Shown here: positions 22,238 through 33,866 of the stretch, one piece after another | How positions within the stretch are numbered: position 1 is the first letter of the stretch | Layout of the letters: each line of letters begins with the position of its first letter | NCBI GenBank assembly: GCA_032622095.1 | Contig: CP136061.1 | Coordinates: forward strand, 219,759,148 to 219,823,147 | Length of the DNA: 64,000 nucleotides | Reading direction: 5' to 3' | From: Siphonodentalium dalli | Lineage: Eukaryota; Mollusca; Scaphopoda; Gadilida; Siphonodentaliidae | The notes under the pieces: generated by a model | Told to the model about the DNA's origin: nothing | The model's input: the letters and a program-made list of their open reading frames with translations, nothing else | Database searches by the model: none | Made by a program: the position numbers and the translations under genes

Positions 22238-23757
22238 GTAATATAACCGTATACAATACTCACAATTTGATCGACAGCCTGTGCAAAACTACTCACATTT
22301 AAATTGACTCAATGCCTTCGCAGTGGGTATAATATATACATGTGAGAAATCATAAAACTCGTCCATATCATCCTTGTCAAGAAGATCATAAACAAATAGA
22401 TGGACATTCTACTTATTTTCATTGTAAAATTATTGCCCAATATGATAGTTTGCATGTTGAAACCATTGTTATGCAAATATCAACTGTTACAATATTGGCA
22501 ACAAACATTACCAATGGCTATTGTGATTCAAATGCATGTTTGTAGCTGAAAATCAGTGCCGAATATTTTTCAATATTTTTCGATGCTCTGACCTTTTCTA
22601 CTGATCATTTCGTGATTTATTTGTCTTATCCGAAAAAGCTAGTAATATTAGCACTACAAGAGCCGTGAAAACAGTTTACTGTAACATATGATGTTTACAT
22701 AACAATGTTTTCAACACAGGGTATCTCGTTATCGGATGATTATTGATGATGAAAATAAGAATAAAGTAGATATATTATTTCTTCTTGATTATTTTACAGA
22801 TAATTATGTTATTTCGCGTGTATATACCCACTAGCAAGGCCTGCATTCTCTCAAACCGTTTGCACGCAACTGCTATTTCTGTTTGCATAACATGCACGTG
22901 CAAGGAAAACGAGAAACACAAATTCTAAAAGGTTTTCCAAACAGCGTCAAAATGGCATAAAAACTAAAAATCCAAAATACTGTTGTTTAACTACACTCTA
23001 TGTTTAAATGCCAGAACTGGATCCTGACTGTGTTTTCGTGTTTTAGATGCCCATCTGTTGACACAGCATTTGCCATATTATTGTTTACTTTCAGTGTGAA
23101 AAGGTGTTGCATGCATTTTGTGAACGGATTTATCTTAAAGCTGTTTTCATACTTACTCTCTCACACAAGGACCAAAATAAATGAATATTGAATTCCTAAC
23201 AACGAAGTTTTGTATTTATTCCACGCCCATTGCCTAGCATCACATATATAATAGGTTTATCGCTTTCATTTGCGTCATTCGTTTCGTAATTCGAAGAGAG
23301 GGTCACATCAAATTGATGTATTATGTACGCCCGCATCCATGTATATTAAAAGTGTCCAATGTTTGACGCGGAATTCTTTTACTGAGATATACTGGTATGG
23401 TTTTCTCTGTAGAAAAATTTACCTTTGTCAATATAAAAAGAAATTCGCCTGAGCCCATGCATGTTTACCTCAGATGTAGCAACATGTTAAATTCTGAGAG
23501 GAAGGTCGCCAAAATCGAGCCAGAACTTCTCATGAAAAATGGAGAGAAAAAAAACTTGCAAAAATGCACGAACAAGAAAGACGATAGACAGTAAGGTTGA
23601 CATTCGGCGTATATTTTTAGTCTTTTTCGGCAAGATAAATTCCGTCTCTATAGTTGCTACGTATGTTGCTTTGTGCATAGTAGACTATTCCCCCTTTCTG
23701 TTATTTTGTGCGTGTGCGTGTGAGGGTGGATGTGTGTGTGTTATATAGGCTCGAAAA
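22238..23757. other. Intergenic
   Basis: AT-rich sequence with small open frames only; nothing supported. A purine-rich stretch and a GT-rich stretch lie at 23500-23750. Confidence 0.35.
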
Positions 23758-24110
23758 CTGCTTGACCGATCCGAATCAAATTTGGTATGTAGGCCTACTT
23801 TGATGCGGGGAACATGGGCGGGTCCAATTTCACGTGCGACCGTGTACTTGACCTTAACCTCGCTCATATAGACATGTTTCTGGACCTCGACCAATCCGAC
23901 TCGAGTTTGGTATGTAGGCATTCTTTGATCCCGGGAACAATATGGGCGGGTCCAATTTCACGTGCGACCGTGTCTTTGACCTTGACCTTGACTTCGCGCA
24001 CATGCGCTCATATAGGTATATTTGTTTCAGGACCGATCAACAATAGTTTGTCCAGACGCTGTATATTCTGCCCAGTCGGAGGCGATTACAAAGAAATCCC
24101 TAAATAGCCG
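23758..24110. repeat. Two-unit tandem repeat, unit about 130-145 bp
   Basis: Each unit runs gaccgatccgaatcaaattt, ggtatgtaggc, gggcgggtccaatttcacg, tgcgaccgtgt, cttgacctt, ctcatatag. The second copy ends in aggaccgatcaacaatag, and a further tail aacgaagttcggcacatcag follows at 24114. This is a dispersed invertebrate repeat rather than a gene. Confidence 0.7.
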
Positions 24111-24129
24111 GAACGAAGTTCGGCACATC

Positions 24130-25130
24130 AGCTAGTATATAATATTTTTTGCAACCAGGTATATTATCATGGTAAACAGTATATATAGCCGTAACTAATG
24201 GGTCCATGCATCTATTACAATCGATAATAAATACTTATATGCTTTTCTGACATTTTTATTCATCTTCGTGGCGTAAACCCCCCACCTAATTCAGCTCTTA
24301 GAGAGACTTCATATTGTCCCTAGAGGACGTCGATCTGCTGAAAGGCAGTTTTAGTTTATTTTGGTGTTAAGGGCCCACTTAATTATTCGAGTCGCCGATT
24401 ATTTTTTTATAGCGACTTCATATACGGTTTTAATAACAATCTATGCCATAAAATTTGATTATAATATACTATAATTCATTTACTATTTGAAACATCTGTG
24501 TCTCAGAAGATACCCACAGAGAAATAGAAAACTGCTACTCCCCCCCCCTCTGGAACCCAGAATGCAACAGAATTCAAACTGTTTCAATGAAAGGGGAAGA
24601 GGTCTATCTTTAATATATAAAGTTATTCCCCCTGCATTGAAAATAATACTGATTTTTACTTCAATCTTGATGACAAAACGCGTTGGCAACTCAACAAAAA
24701 CACCATGTCCACAGTGTATCATATCGGATAAGTTGAAAATACAATGTTTTTGGAGCTTCCTTTTTCAAATGGTATATAATATGGCATATATTTTATATAA
24801 AGTAATCTGGGGGTTCGAAAATTAATTTTGGCTTACTGTGTCCAACTAATAAAGAGAATTTCGTGTTACTATTCCCCGATATGTCACATGGAGGTGAAAT
24901 TTATATATAATGATATGAAGGAATGGATCTTTCTTGAACGGTGCACGTTATAGTAGTGCATATAATGTAGACGTTTTGTACAAAACGTGGGCTCTTTATC
25001 GATAAATTTTGAGTTTGAAATCGACTATATATTTGTCTCCTGTAGTAAAGAATAGGCATCGAGCCGGTGATCTCCATGAATGTTTTTGTTTAGGTATAAA
25101 AAAATATAAAAATTGTATGTTTCCGCTAAA
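24130..25130. other. Intergenic
   Basis: No gene is recognised. A short C-run lies at 24541-24548; there are no clear repeat boundaries. Confidence 0.35.
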
Positions 25131-26964
25131 GCCCCTGTCACACTCAGGCCGGCGCTCTCGTTGCGCTGCAAAAGTATCAAAGCGCCCACCTAAACGCACT
25201 AAGGTCTCCAAGAACCGATTGGTGACGCAGTGGACACTGGCTACAACGGGCGAGGATCTCCATGGTCGCCCATAGGTGCCAGAGCGCCGCGATTGTTTTA
25301 TGCATGCACAAAACAAGCGCAGAGGCTCGGCGTTCTGACCAGGACGTAGTACTGTCGCCGTGACAGCGCAAAGCAAAGCGCCAAGCGAGCGACGTGAGCG
25401 TTATGTGGACGTAGCAAGAGCGCATATTAGCTTCTCGTGGTCCCAGCAAGAAATTAATCTTGTCTTTTGCGACTACAGTAAGCTTAATCAAATTCTCACT
25501 ACGTGCCTTTCCCGTCCTAAATACGCTCAATGAGGCTCTGTCCAAAACTTATTGCGCTCGCTTTACGCCCAAGCGTTATACATGGCGTTCTTCTGGCGTT
25601 TACAGCAGGTTTACAGTACGATCCCACTTTGAAATGTGGTCTGCTCATACCACTGTCACACTCCGCTGCGATCAGGCTGGCGTTTGCTTTGAGTTGAAAA
25701 AGTATCAAAATACGAGTAACGCACAGTGGAAGCGCGGAAAATTGTCAGAAATTTTCAATCTGTTAAAACAAGAGAACCAATGTCAGAAATGGTAACGCGC
25801 TCAAGATCATATATTATAAACCCAAGAATGTAATTGCAGAATATAAAATATATTGGTTTTGCGAATGACCAACTCAGAATTCCGGTAAATAACAATAAAA
25901 ACCAGCCCCTAATTAATGAACCGGTGGCCGACTCGACCGTCTCCGACCACAACCCCCAGTGGGCTGCAGAAATTTCTTTCATTTGTAATTGACATATAGT
26001 TTATCACAAACAATAATCTTGCATTTCCACAACTACCCCATTTACTGCACAAAAATCAGCAGCATAAAAATACCCAGACCCCTTCCGTAACTTCTGAATA
26101 CCACCAGACTCTTCCTGGACATCTAAACATACACGATCGCCATATTTACGTAGGCTAGGATTTTCTGTTCCCGATTAGGGATATTTCTCTCAATGATAAT
26201 CAACCAATCAGCAGCCAGATTCAAGAAGCATAACTCTATATAATTAGTTGCTTGTAACCTCTTTGTACGACCCATTGCGTTCCTGCTTTGTCGAGTCTCA
26301 CGCTTTCACTGCGTTTCCTCCACGCCGTAAACGCTCTTAATGCGTTCAAGTCGTTGTCATTGCGTTGTTAGTACGCTTTGTGCTGTCATGGCGACGGTAC
26401 TACGTCTGGTCAGAACGCCGAACCTAGAGCTGCGCTTGTTTTGTGCATGCACAAAACAAGCGCGGTGCTCTGGCGCTCTGGGGCGATCAAGGAGACCCTC
26501 TCCCGTCCTAGCCATTGTCCACTGCGTCACCAATACGTTCTTGGGTACCTTACTGCGCTTTGCTTGGCGCTTTGATTATTTTTCAGCGCAATGCAAGCGC
26601 CGGCCTGATCGCAGCGGAGTGTGACAGTAGTTTAATCGGACAGCTAATCTATTGCGGAGTGTTGGGTATTTCCCCCACAACCTAAAAACTGACTATGACT
26701 GGAGAACGCAGGAGGCGCTATCTGTACTCTCCGCGCCCGCGCAGAGAACGTTTTGCGAACTTATTGAGAACGTACTAGCATCACAATGACAGCGACTTGA
26801 ACGCACTAAGAGCGTGAGACTTGACAAAGTAGGAACGCAATAGGAGCATACTTTGTTTTAAAAGTTTGACAATTTTCGACAGTTTTCGGCGCTCCTCCTG
26901 CGTGTTACTCATATGTTGGTACTTTTGCAGCGCAGTGAGAGCGCCGGTCTGAGTGTGACAGGAG
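25131..26964. mobile_element. Foldback-type element, about 1.8 kb, with a nested similar element
   Basis: The outer terminal repeats cctgtcacactcaggccggc and (right end, complement) cctgtcacactcagaccggc extend over at least 45 bp. Long internal arms are also inverted: 25290-25400 pairs with 26370-26460 around the shared word gcatgcacaaaacaagcg. A second pair of ends with the same start but a different continuation (ctgtcacactccgctgcgat) lies inside at 25650 and 26630. The element is unusually rich in gcgtt/aacgc words. The open frames in it are mutually overlapping and unconvincing. Confidence 0.7.
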
Positions 26965-27048
26965 TTTAACGGAGCGAAAAAATTAGGCTAGGCAGGTAGG
27001 GAAATTTTATTTTGATATTTTTTAAATGCAGAAATATTGAACTGCCTC

Positions 27049-27056
27049 GACCGAAT
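27049..27056. repeat. Target-site duplication, left, of element D1
   Basis: GACCGAAT precedes the element; GACCGAAG follows it at 28348-28355 (seven of eight match). Confidence 0.6.
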
Positions 27057-28347
27057 GGTGTCAGACCGGTTTTCCGAAGACCTATTACTACGAAGGCCCA
27101 CAACTCCGAAGACCCGACTCTCCGACGGCCCACAACTCCGAAGACCCGATTCTCCGACGGCCCATAACTCCGAAGACCCGATTCTCCGACGGCCCATAAC
27201 TCCGAAGATCCGATTCTCCGAAAGCCCATAACTCCGAAGGGCCGATTCTCCGAAGACCTATAACTCCGAAGACCTATAACTCCGAAGGGCCGATTCTCCG
27301 AAGACCTATAACTCCGAAGGCCCGATTCTCCGACGGCCCATAACTCCGAAGGTCCGAAGGTCCGATTCTCCGAAGATTTTGTTTTATCGGGGTATTATCG
27401 TTTACTAAATAGTGTACAGTCCAGTGGCGAAGCCAAGGGGTCCCAAAATTCCCACTGCCCCCATTAAACCTCTACTTGCTATTTCAGACAATATGGGGCC
27501 CTACCAAAACATGTCCAATGTCATGTAAACGCCCGGAAATCGTTCATGGGGCATCAAAATATTCAAACTTTTCCTACTGCCCCCACCTAAATGGGAATCC
27601 TGGCCCGCCACTGACTATACACCAGATACTATAACGTTACGTTGGCCCATGAGATGCCAGAGTAAAATGTACAGGGGTGAACGGGTAAGAACTTGTCGCC
27701 CCTGTGCATGTTAGGCTACTCTGACATTCTTGCAGCGTTTCGTTATAATATACCCGGTGCACACCAGTGGCGGAGCCAGGGTCCCCATTTAGGGGTGCAC
27801 ATTAATTAGCATATGTAGGGGATATGTGGGGGATATATCATGCATATGATATGCCGAAAGCATATCACGAAGGCCTGATTTGGGGAGCGCATACATGGGA
27901 GGGGTCGCCCCCAATCGTTGGTCCGGGGGCTCCCCTGGGCAGGAACACTGAATATTTGAATGGCTAGGAGGGATTTCCTGACGTTTACATGACATTTGAC
28001 ATGTTTTTTGGGGGCGGTCTTCCCTAGGGCCCCATTGACCCCGCCACTGGACTGTACACTATTTAATAAGCGATAAAACATGATCTTCGGAGAATCGGAC
28101 CTTCGGAGAATCGGACCTTCGGAGAATCGGCCCTTCGGAGTTATAGACCTTCGGAGTTATGGGCGTTCGGAGTTATAGGCCTTCGGAGTTATGGGCTTTC
28201 GGAGTTATGGGTCTTCGGAGTTATGGGATTTCGGAGAATCGGGACTTCGGAGTTATGGGCTTTCGGAGAATCGGGGTGTCGGAGAATCTGACCTTCGGAG
28301 AATCGGACCTTCGGAGTTATGGGTCTTCGGAAAAACGCTACGTAACC
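27057..28347. mobile_element. Element D1: 1.29-kb transposon with inverted subterminal tandem arrays
   Basis: The left end ggtgtcagaccggttttccg and the right end (complement ggttacgtagcgtttttccg) form an imperfect 23-bp terminal repeat. 27078-27376 is a tandem array of 'ctccgaagacccgatt' and 'ctccgaaggcccataa' units; 28085-28330 is the same kind of array in reverse orientation. The centre carries inverted tgttttatcg...agtgtacagtc segments and two CAGTGGCG-ended, hAT-like modules (27421-27613 and 27771-28049). An 8-bp target duplication fits hAT, MULE or P-type transposition. No transposase is encoded. Confidence 0.85.
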
Positions 28348-28355
28348 GACCGAAG

Positions 28356-29371
28356 TGACATAAAATGCCAACCCGTGTTGTGGGGAAAGTATCACTTGAT
28401 CAACACAGTGGAAATATACCATTAAGATTGATAAAAGATGTTTTATATTATTCACATACCACATTTTCATAAATTTGGCTATAAACTTGGTACGAAATTG
28501 ATGTCACTAACTTTTTATAAGAATTTTACCAATAATACCGCCATTATACCGTACTTGTATTGTGGCGACTACATCCCGTTGTGTCTGTGGGTACCAGTAC
28601 ACCCAACCTAGCATGCCTGGTTTTTGGAAACAGTAGCTATACCCCTAACATATGTGGTGATAACCTCTATAGATGTATATATACAGATACACACTCACCA
28701 TGTCTGTTGATAGTGTTCCATAAGTCCCAAACAAGACATAAAGCAGGCATGAGATCCACTCTCAGGAAATTAAAATTGCAAAATGTATGCCCATCATTGG
28801 CCATCAATCCACAACCCATTACACACCTGGGGCTTTTGAGACAGCTGTCACTTCATGGTCACTTTTCACAGGGATTATTTTTAGGGTCGGTCGATGTGCG
28901 GAAACATAGGATCTTTTTTTGGCCTTATCGTCTGTTTTATAAGTTGTCGAACTGTTTATCCTAGAATTGTGAACCAGATTTGCAAAATATAGGTTTTAAT
29001 CGATCGATTGGCGTTGGAATGTTATGAATCGGTTCAGGCGTGTGAATTATGGCCATAGGAAGTGAGGAGGTATCAATTGTATCAATAAGTATGCGTTTGC
29101 TAAAGTGACGCACTCGTTTATAATTTTTATTTTTTATTTATATTTTGACTCATTATTTAAAACGACACGACACTGTGGGTCGGACTGAGCATCTCTAACT
29201 GTTAATTTTGGCACTGTATATGGCACATTATGGAATCTAATTCGAAGATTTAAAAAAAGTAGCGCTGGATTCTAAAACTGAGTGAGTTAAATAGCGTGAT
29301 TGCATATATTAGATTTATATTACCGACAACAGTACTAATGCCAGAATGATGACAATCACAAGGAAAACTCA
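28356..29371. other. Intergenic
   Basis: The open frame 28560-28964 (134 codons) has no recognisable similarity or domain. No repeat is identified. Confidence 0.35.
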
Positions 29372-29828
29372 TTAAAGGTACTCAATCCAATCAGACGGTC
29401 TCGATATAATCAAGTTACAACAACAAAAACAGTTCTTCAAAATACGCTTCAGAATCGATTAATTACAACAAAATAATGCAACCACAAGTCAACTACATGT
29501 ATGGTATACAATTTCACAAAACGTGTTATTTATCAACATGTTGTTGAACGAAATATGGTCGTATTATCACTTGATTACCACGCAATGTTGTCGTATTACC
29601 ACTTGACTTTAGAGTTACTCATCTTCATCCGCAATTTGGTCGGTTTTGGCGAATATTTGCCAGGCGGAAAAAGTACACATCTCGAGAAATAATAGATTTT
29701 AAAAATCGATATCTCATCACTCTGTGCTCAGATGAGTGGGTGCCTCGACTCGAATCAAATTTTTTTTTTATCCCCGAAGCCAAAGAAATAGTAATTTCGG
29801 GGTTTTTAATCGGATAATGCATCTTTAA
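29372..29828. mobile_element. TTAA-flanked MITE, family C, copy 1
   Basis: It starts TTAA aggtactcaatccaatcag and ends in a degraded complement (atcggataatgcatct then TTAA). Its right half includes gcctcgactcgaatcaaatt and cccgaagccaaagaaatagt, as in the copy at 33.4 kb. Confidence 0.65.
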
Positions 29829-30739
29829 ACATATTGAATAGAATGTGATAATGGCTTATAATGCAATACGACAGTGTGTCCAGTGTCCTGTGAAATGTAA
29901 TCCAAACGGGAGTCACCTTAATTTCAAATTACTTTATACCAGAAATGGGTTCCGTCCGTCGGTAACAACTTTGGAACTCTCTAAGTCAGTCAGCATATGC
30001 ATTGTGTATCGTATAAGGGCCATAACATCAGTGGACATTGTTCCCTCACGGGCATACTAAAATTCATTCAAACATGATCCACACTGACATTTTATATATT
30101 TTCAAAGTTCGCAGACAAATTTTCATTTTAAGACTTCATAACTCTGCAATTAATGAAAGGACGAACCGCTGCAATTAATGAAAGGACGAACCTTTTCCAT
30201 GTGGATATCTATTCCCTACGGAGGTTCGTGAGTATACCAAAGATCATTCAAATCCCTATGATGACAGAGGTTGAGAACATCAAAGTTGTCCAAGGACAGC
30301 TCCATCAAAGAGGAACAACTCTATATTTTTTGGTAGTTTCTCTACTTTCAAAATAGGGCATATGTCCTTGCAACTGCGGAAATAATGACCGTGCATGGTG
30401 TTATACACACAAGTCGGCCCACCCAAAAATGACACCACCTAACTGTGGGTGGACGGGAACTAATAATTTGTACGCGTGTTCATGGTACTGTAATTCGAGG
30501 CGGGGTGTTATTATAATGTCGGTACAGTGGGCGACAAACACTCGGTCACCAGAAAACGAGTTTATGAAGTTATCGCAACAAAGTCATGCATATGTTAACA
30601 TTGATCAGTCACCGTTTGTACCTGAAGGTAATACAGAAATTATGATGTTCGTCGTATGACTGTTCAAAGACCGTATCCGTAACCGGGACAACTTTGGCAC
30701 GTAAATAGAGGTTATCGTAACACCGACTCGTCGATAGGA
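29829..30739. other. Intergenic with a dispersed repeat
   Basis: 30195-30310 shares an extended segment with 39690-39810 (catgtggatatc, ccaaagatcatt, caaagttgtcc). Otherwise nothing is recognised. Confidence 0.4.
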
Positions 30740-30747
30740 AAGCAACT
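30740..30747. repeat. Target-site duplication, left, of element D2
   Basis: AAGCAACT is repeated exactly at 31991-31998 on the other side of the element. Confidence 0.9.
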
Positions 30748-31990
30748 GGTGTCAGACCGGTTTTCCGAAGACCTATTACTACGAAGGCCCACAACTCCGA
30801 AGACCCGATTCTCCGACGGCCCACAACTCCGAAGACCCGATTCTCCGACGGCCCATAACTCCGAAGATCCGATTCTTCGAAAGCCCATAACTCCGAAGGG
30901 CCGATTCTCCGAAGACCTATATCTCCGAAGACCTCTAACTCCGAAGGGCCGATTCTCCGAAGACCTATAACTCCGAAGGCCCGATTCTCCGACGGCCCAT
31001 AACTCCGAAGGTCCGATTCTCCGAAGATTTTGTTTTATCGGGGTATTATCGTTTACTAAATAGTGTACAGTCCAGTGGCGAAGTCAAGGGGTCCCAAAAT
31101 TCCCACTGCCCCCATTAAACCTCTACTTGCTATTTCAGACAAAATGGGCCCCTACCAAAACATGTCCAATGTCATGTAAACGCCCGGAAATCGTTCATGG
31201 GGCATAAAAATATTCAAACTTTTCCTACTGCCCCCACCTAAATGGGAATCCTGGCCCGCCACTGACTATACACCAGATACTATAACGTTACGTCGGCCCA
31301 TGAGATGCCAGAGTAAAATGTACAGGGGTGAACGGGGAAGAACTTGTCGCCCCTGTGCATGTTAGGCTACTCTGACATTCTTGCAGCGTTTCGTTATAAT
31401 ATACCCGGTGCACACCGGTGGCGGAGCCAGGGTTCCCATTTAGGGATGCACATTAATTAGCATATATGGGGGATATGTGGGGGATATATCATGCATATGA
31501 TATGCCGAAAGCATATCACGAAGGCCTGATTTGGGGAGCGCATATACATGGGAGGGGTCGCCCCCAATCGTTGGTCCGGGGGCTCCCCTGGGCAGGAACA
31601 CTGTGAATATTTGAATGCCTATATAGGAGGGATTTCCTGACGTTTACATGACATTTGACATGTTTTTTGGGGGCGGCCTTCCCTAGGGCCCCATTGACCC
31701 CGCCACTGGACTGTACACTATTTAATAAGCGATAAAACATGATCTTCGGAGAATCGGACCTTCGGAGAATCGGCCCTTCGGAGTTATAGACCTTCGGAGT
31801 TATGGGCGTTCGGAGTTATAGGCCTTCGGAGTTATGGGCTTTCGGAGTTATGGGTCTTCGGAGTTATGGGATTTCGGAGAATCGGGCCTTCGGAGTTATG
31901 GGCTTTCGGAGAATCGGGGCGTCGGAGAATCTGACCTTCGGAGAATCGGACCTTCGGAGTTATGGGTCTTCGGAAAAACGCTACGTAACC
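30748..31990. mobile_element. Element D2: near-identical copy of D1
   Basis: Same ends, same subterminal inverted tandem arrays and same centre as D1, with small differences in the number of array units and a few point changes. Its perfect 8-bp duplication differs from that of D1, so the two are separate insertions and not a segmental duplication. Confidence 0.9.
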
Positions 31991-32938
31991 AAGCAACTTT
32001 CGCTGGTAAAACTTTCGTTCATTCACATCAGTGGCCCGCGGCCCCAATAATCAAATAGGACACTTTGTCACGGGTTTGAGACACGTTCGTTCATTCACAT
32101 CAATGGCCCGCGGCCCCAGTAATCAAATAGGTCACTACACATGTATATGGATAAACCTACCACAATGTCAAATTTATCAATGCTATCATTATAAATCCTC
32201 AAGTCAGGTTTTTTCATAATTTTATAAGGCTTATTTACACTGTAACTCATGGAATAAGTTGAAGTATTTTAATCGCAAATAAAAGTCACTGCTGTTATTA
32301 ATAAAGACCGTGTGATTCTGATTCTGATTCCGAGGGAAGCTAGCTTCAACACACATTGCTTGTTTTGTCACGTTTACTAGCAAAGGTTTTTGTGTAAGTA
32401 TTTTGGTTTTTAATTTGGACGATACTTTCAAACACACAGGAGCTTTGCCACAGACCAATATATATTTTATACCATTAGGAAAAATGTTAAATTGAATGTT
32501 AGACATTTAGAGGAAGGTTTCAAAAACAGATTTGTTAATCTCCATGGAATCAGCTCATAACCCAACATTGAACTCCAGTCAGACAAATATATTTCATACA
32601 AAACTTGAAATCGTCATACATATGAAACAGCTCACTTGATGTGTCACACTAGGTGATAAATGCTATCCCCAGCAAGCAAAGCTAAATTAACCCTCCCTTG
32701 ACTACATGCAAATGGATTCTCCCATCAGTTATAAAAGTATACATTGAAATTATCTAGTATGCATCTGGAGGGATGTACTGGAAATATAAGCAGACGACAT
32801 ATAATACAAGTGCACAAGGCTTCCTATACATTGGTGGGAAATGTTCAGATAATAAGTTCAGCATTAGATTCATGGGGATGCCTACATGTATATCTAATGT
32901 TGGTAATAATTAGCGTTATCTCGGCATTCTGCCCTCAC
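31991..32938. other. Intergenic; 73-bp tandem duplication and a dispersed repeat
   Basis: 32015-32137 holds two copies of a unit containing cgttcattcacatcagtggc and ccgcggccccaataatcaaa. 32710-32880 matches the dispersed repeat at 18.3 kb. No gene was seen. Confidence 0.5.
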
Positions 32939-33190
32939 AAGCCTTGAAATAGTGTGTCTGTCATTTGCAGAATGAGGTCCCCAGAGGGTGAATTTAGTGA
33001 TGCTACCCCGCATAGCGAGCTAGCATCACCAAATTAACCCTCTGTGACCTCATTCTGCTTACACCTCCACAGAATGAGGTTCCCAGAGGGTGAATTTGGT
33101 GATGCTAGCCCGCTATGCGGGGTAGCATCACTAAATTCACCCTCTGGGGACCTCATTCTGCAAATGACAGACACCCTATTTCAAGGCTCG
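32939..33190. mobile_element. Double-hairpin MITE, family F
   Basis: The outer arms (aagccttgaaatagtgtgtc ... and complement) are inverted copies. Each half also folds on itself through gcagaatgaggtccccagag / ccctctgtgacctcattctg. The middle loops contain ccgcatagcg. Relatives are at 41161-41215 and in 43731-44582. Confidence 0.85.
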
Positions 33191-33377
33191 TGCCCTCATG
33201 TCGCCAATACCTGGCCCCATGCGACGCTTCCTATAAGCTCACATCATTAGATTCCATGTATAGATGATGATTATATAAGTTTGGTGAAAGTCGGTGACAC
33301 AATTTTCTTCATGCAATCATGGTGTTCCTCACCTCCCCATCACGAACAGAAAGTTTGTTTTTTTAAATTGAAAGCAC
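33191..33377. other. Short spacer
   Basis: Nothing recognised. Confidence 0.3.
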
Positions 33378-33866
33378 TTAAAGGTACTCAATCCGAGCAG
33401 AGGGTCCCCGTCTCAACAGATTCCAACAACAACAATCCGATCAGAGGGTCGTATATTACTATTTCTTTGGCTTTGGGGGTACAAAATATTTGATTCGAGT
33501 CGAGGAACCCATCAAACAAAGCTCAGAGTTATTAGATATTGATTTTTGAAATTTGTTATTTACTCGAGATGAGTACTAATAATTGCCTTCAACTGCCGTA
33601 ATCTGCTCTGGATGTGTACTCCAAAATCTATTCAAACAGACAAGGATGGATAACTCTAAAATCAAGTGGTAATAACAGCGCAATTTTGACTGAGTTCTGG
33701 GCCAGATAATATTCCCGATAATGAAAAATAATAGATTTCTAAAATCGATATCTAACAAATCTGAGCTTTGATGGGTGACTTCCTCGACTCGAATCAAATA
33801 TTTTTGACCCCCCGAAGCCATTGAAATAGTAATTGAGAGGAGTTTTATCGGATTGAGTACCTTTAA
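33378..33866. mobile_element. TTAA-flanked MITE, family C, copy 2
   Basis: A perfect terminal repeat, TTAA aggtactcaatccga on the left and tcggattgagtacct TTAA on the right, continues into longer inverted arms (ctcgactcgaatcaaat and its complement). It is 489 bp with no coding capacity. The TTAA target suggests piggyBac- or Kolobok-type mobilisation. Confidence 0.85.

Noticed and set aside
24996-25795. Several ORFs of 63-126 codons, and 26340-26624
   Set aside because: They overlap on both strands within the foldback element and reflect its low stop-codon content; no transposase motif seen.
26966-27231. Overlapping ORFs of 64-87 codons on both strands
   Set aside because: Products of the D1 tandem array; the same applies to 28159-28470, 30609-30970 and 31802-32058.
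28560-28964. 134-codon + strand ORF
   Set aside because: No domain, no similarity recognised, no splice context; length is within chance expectation for this window.
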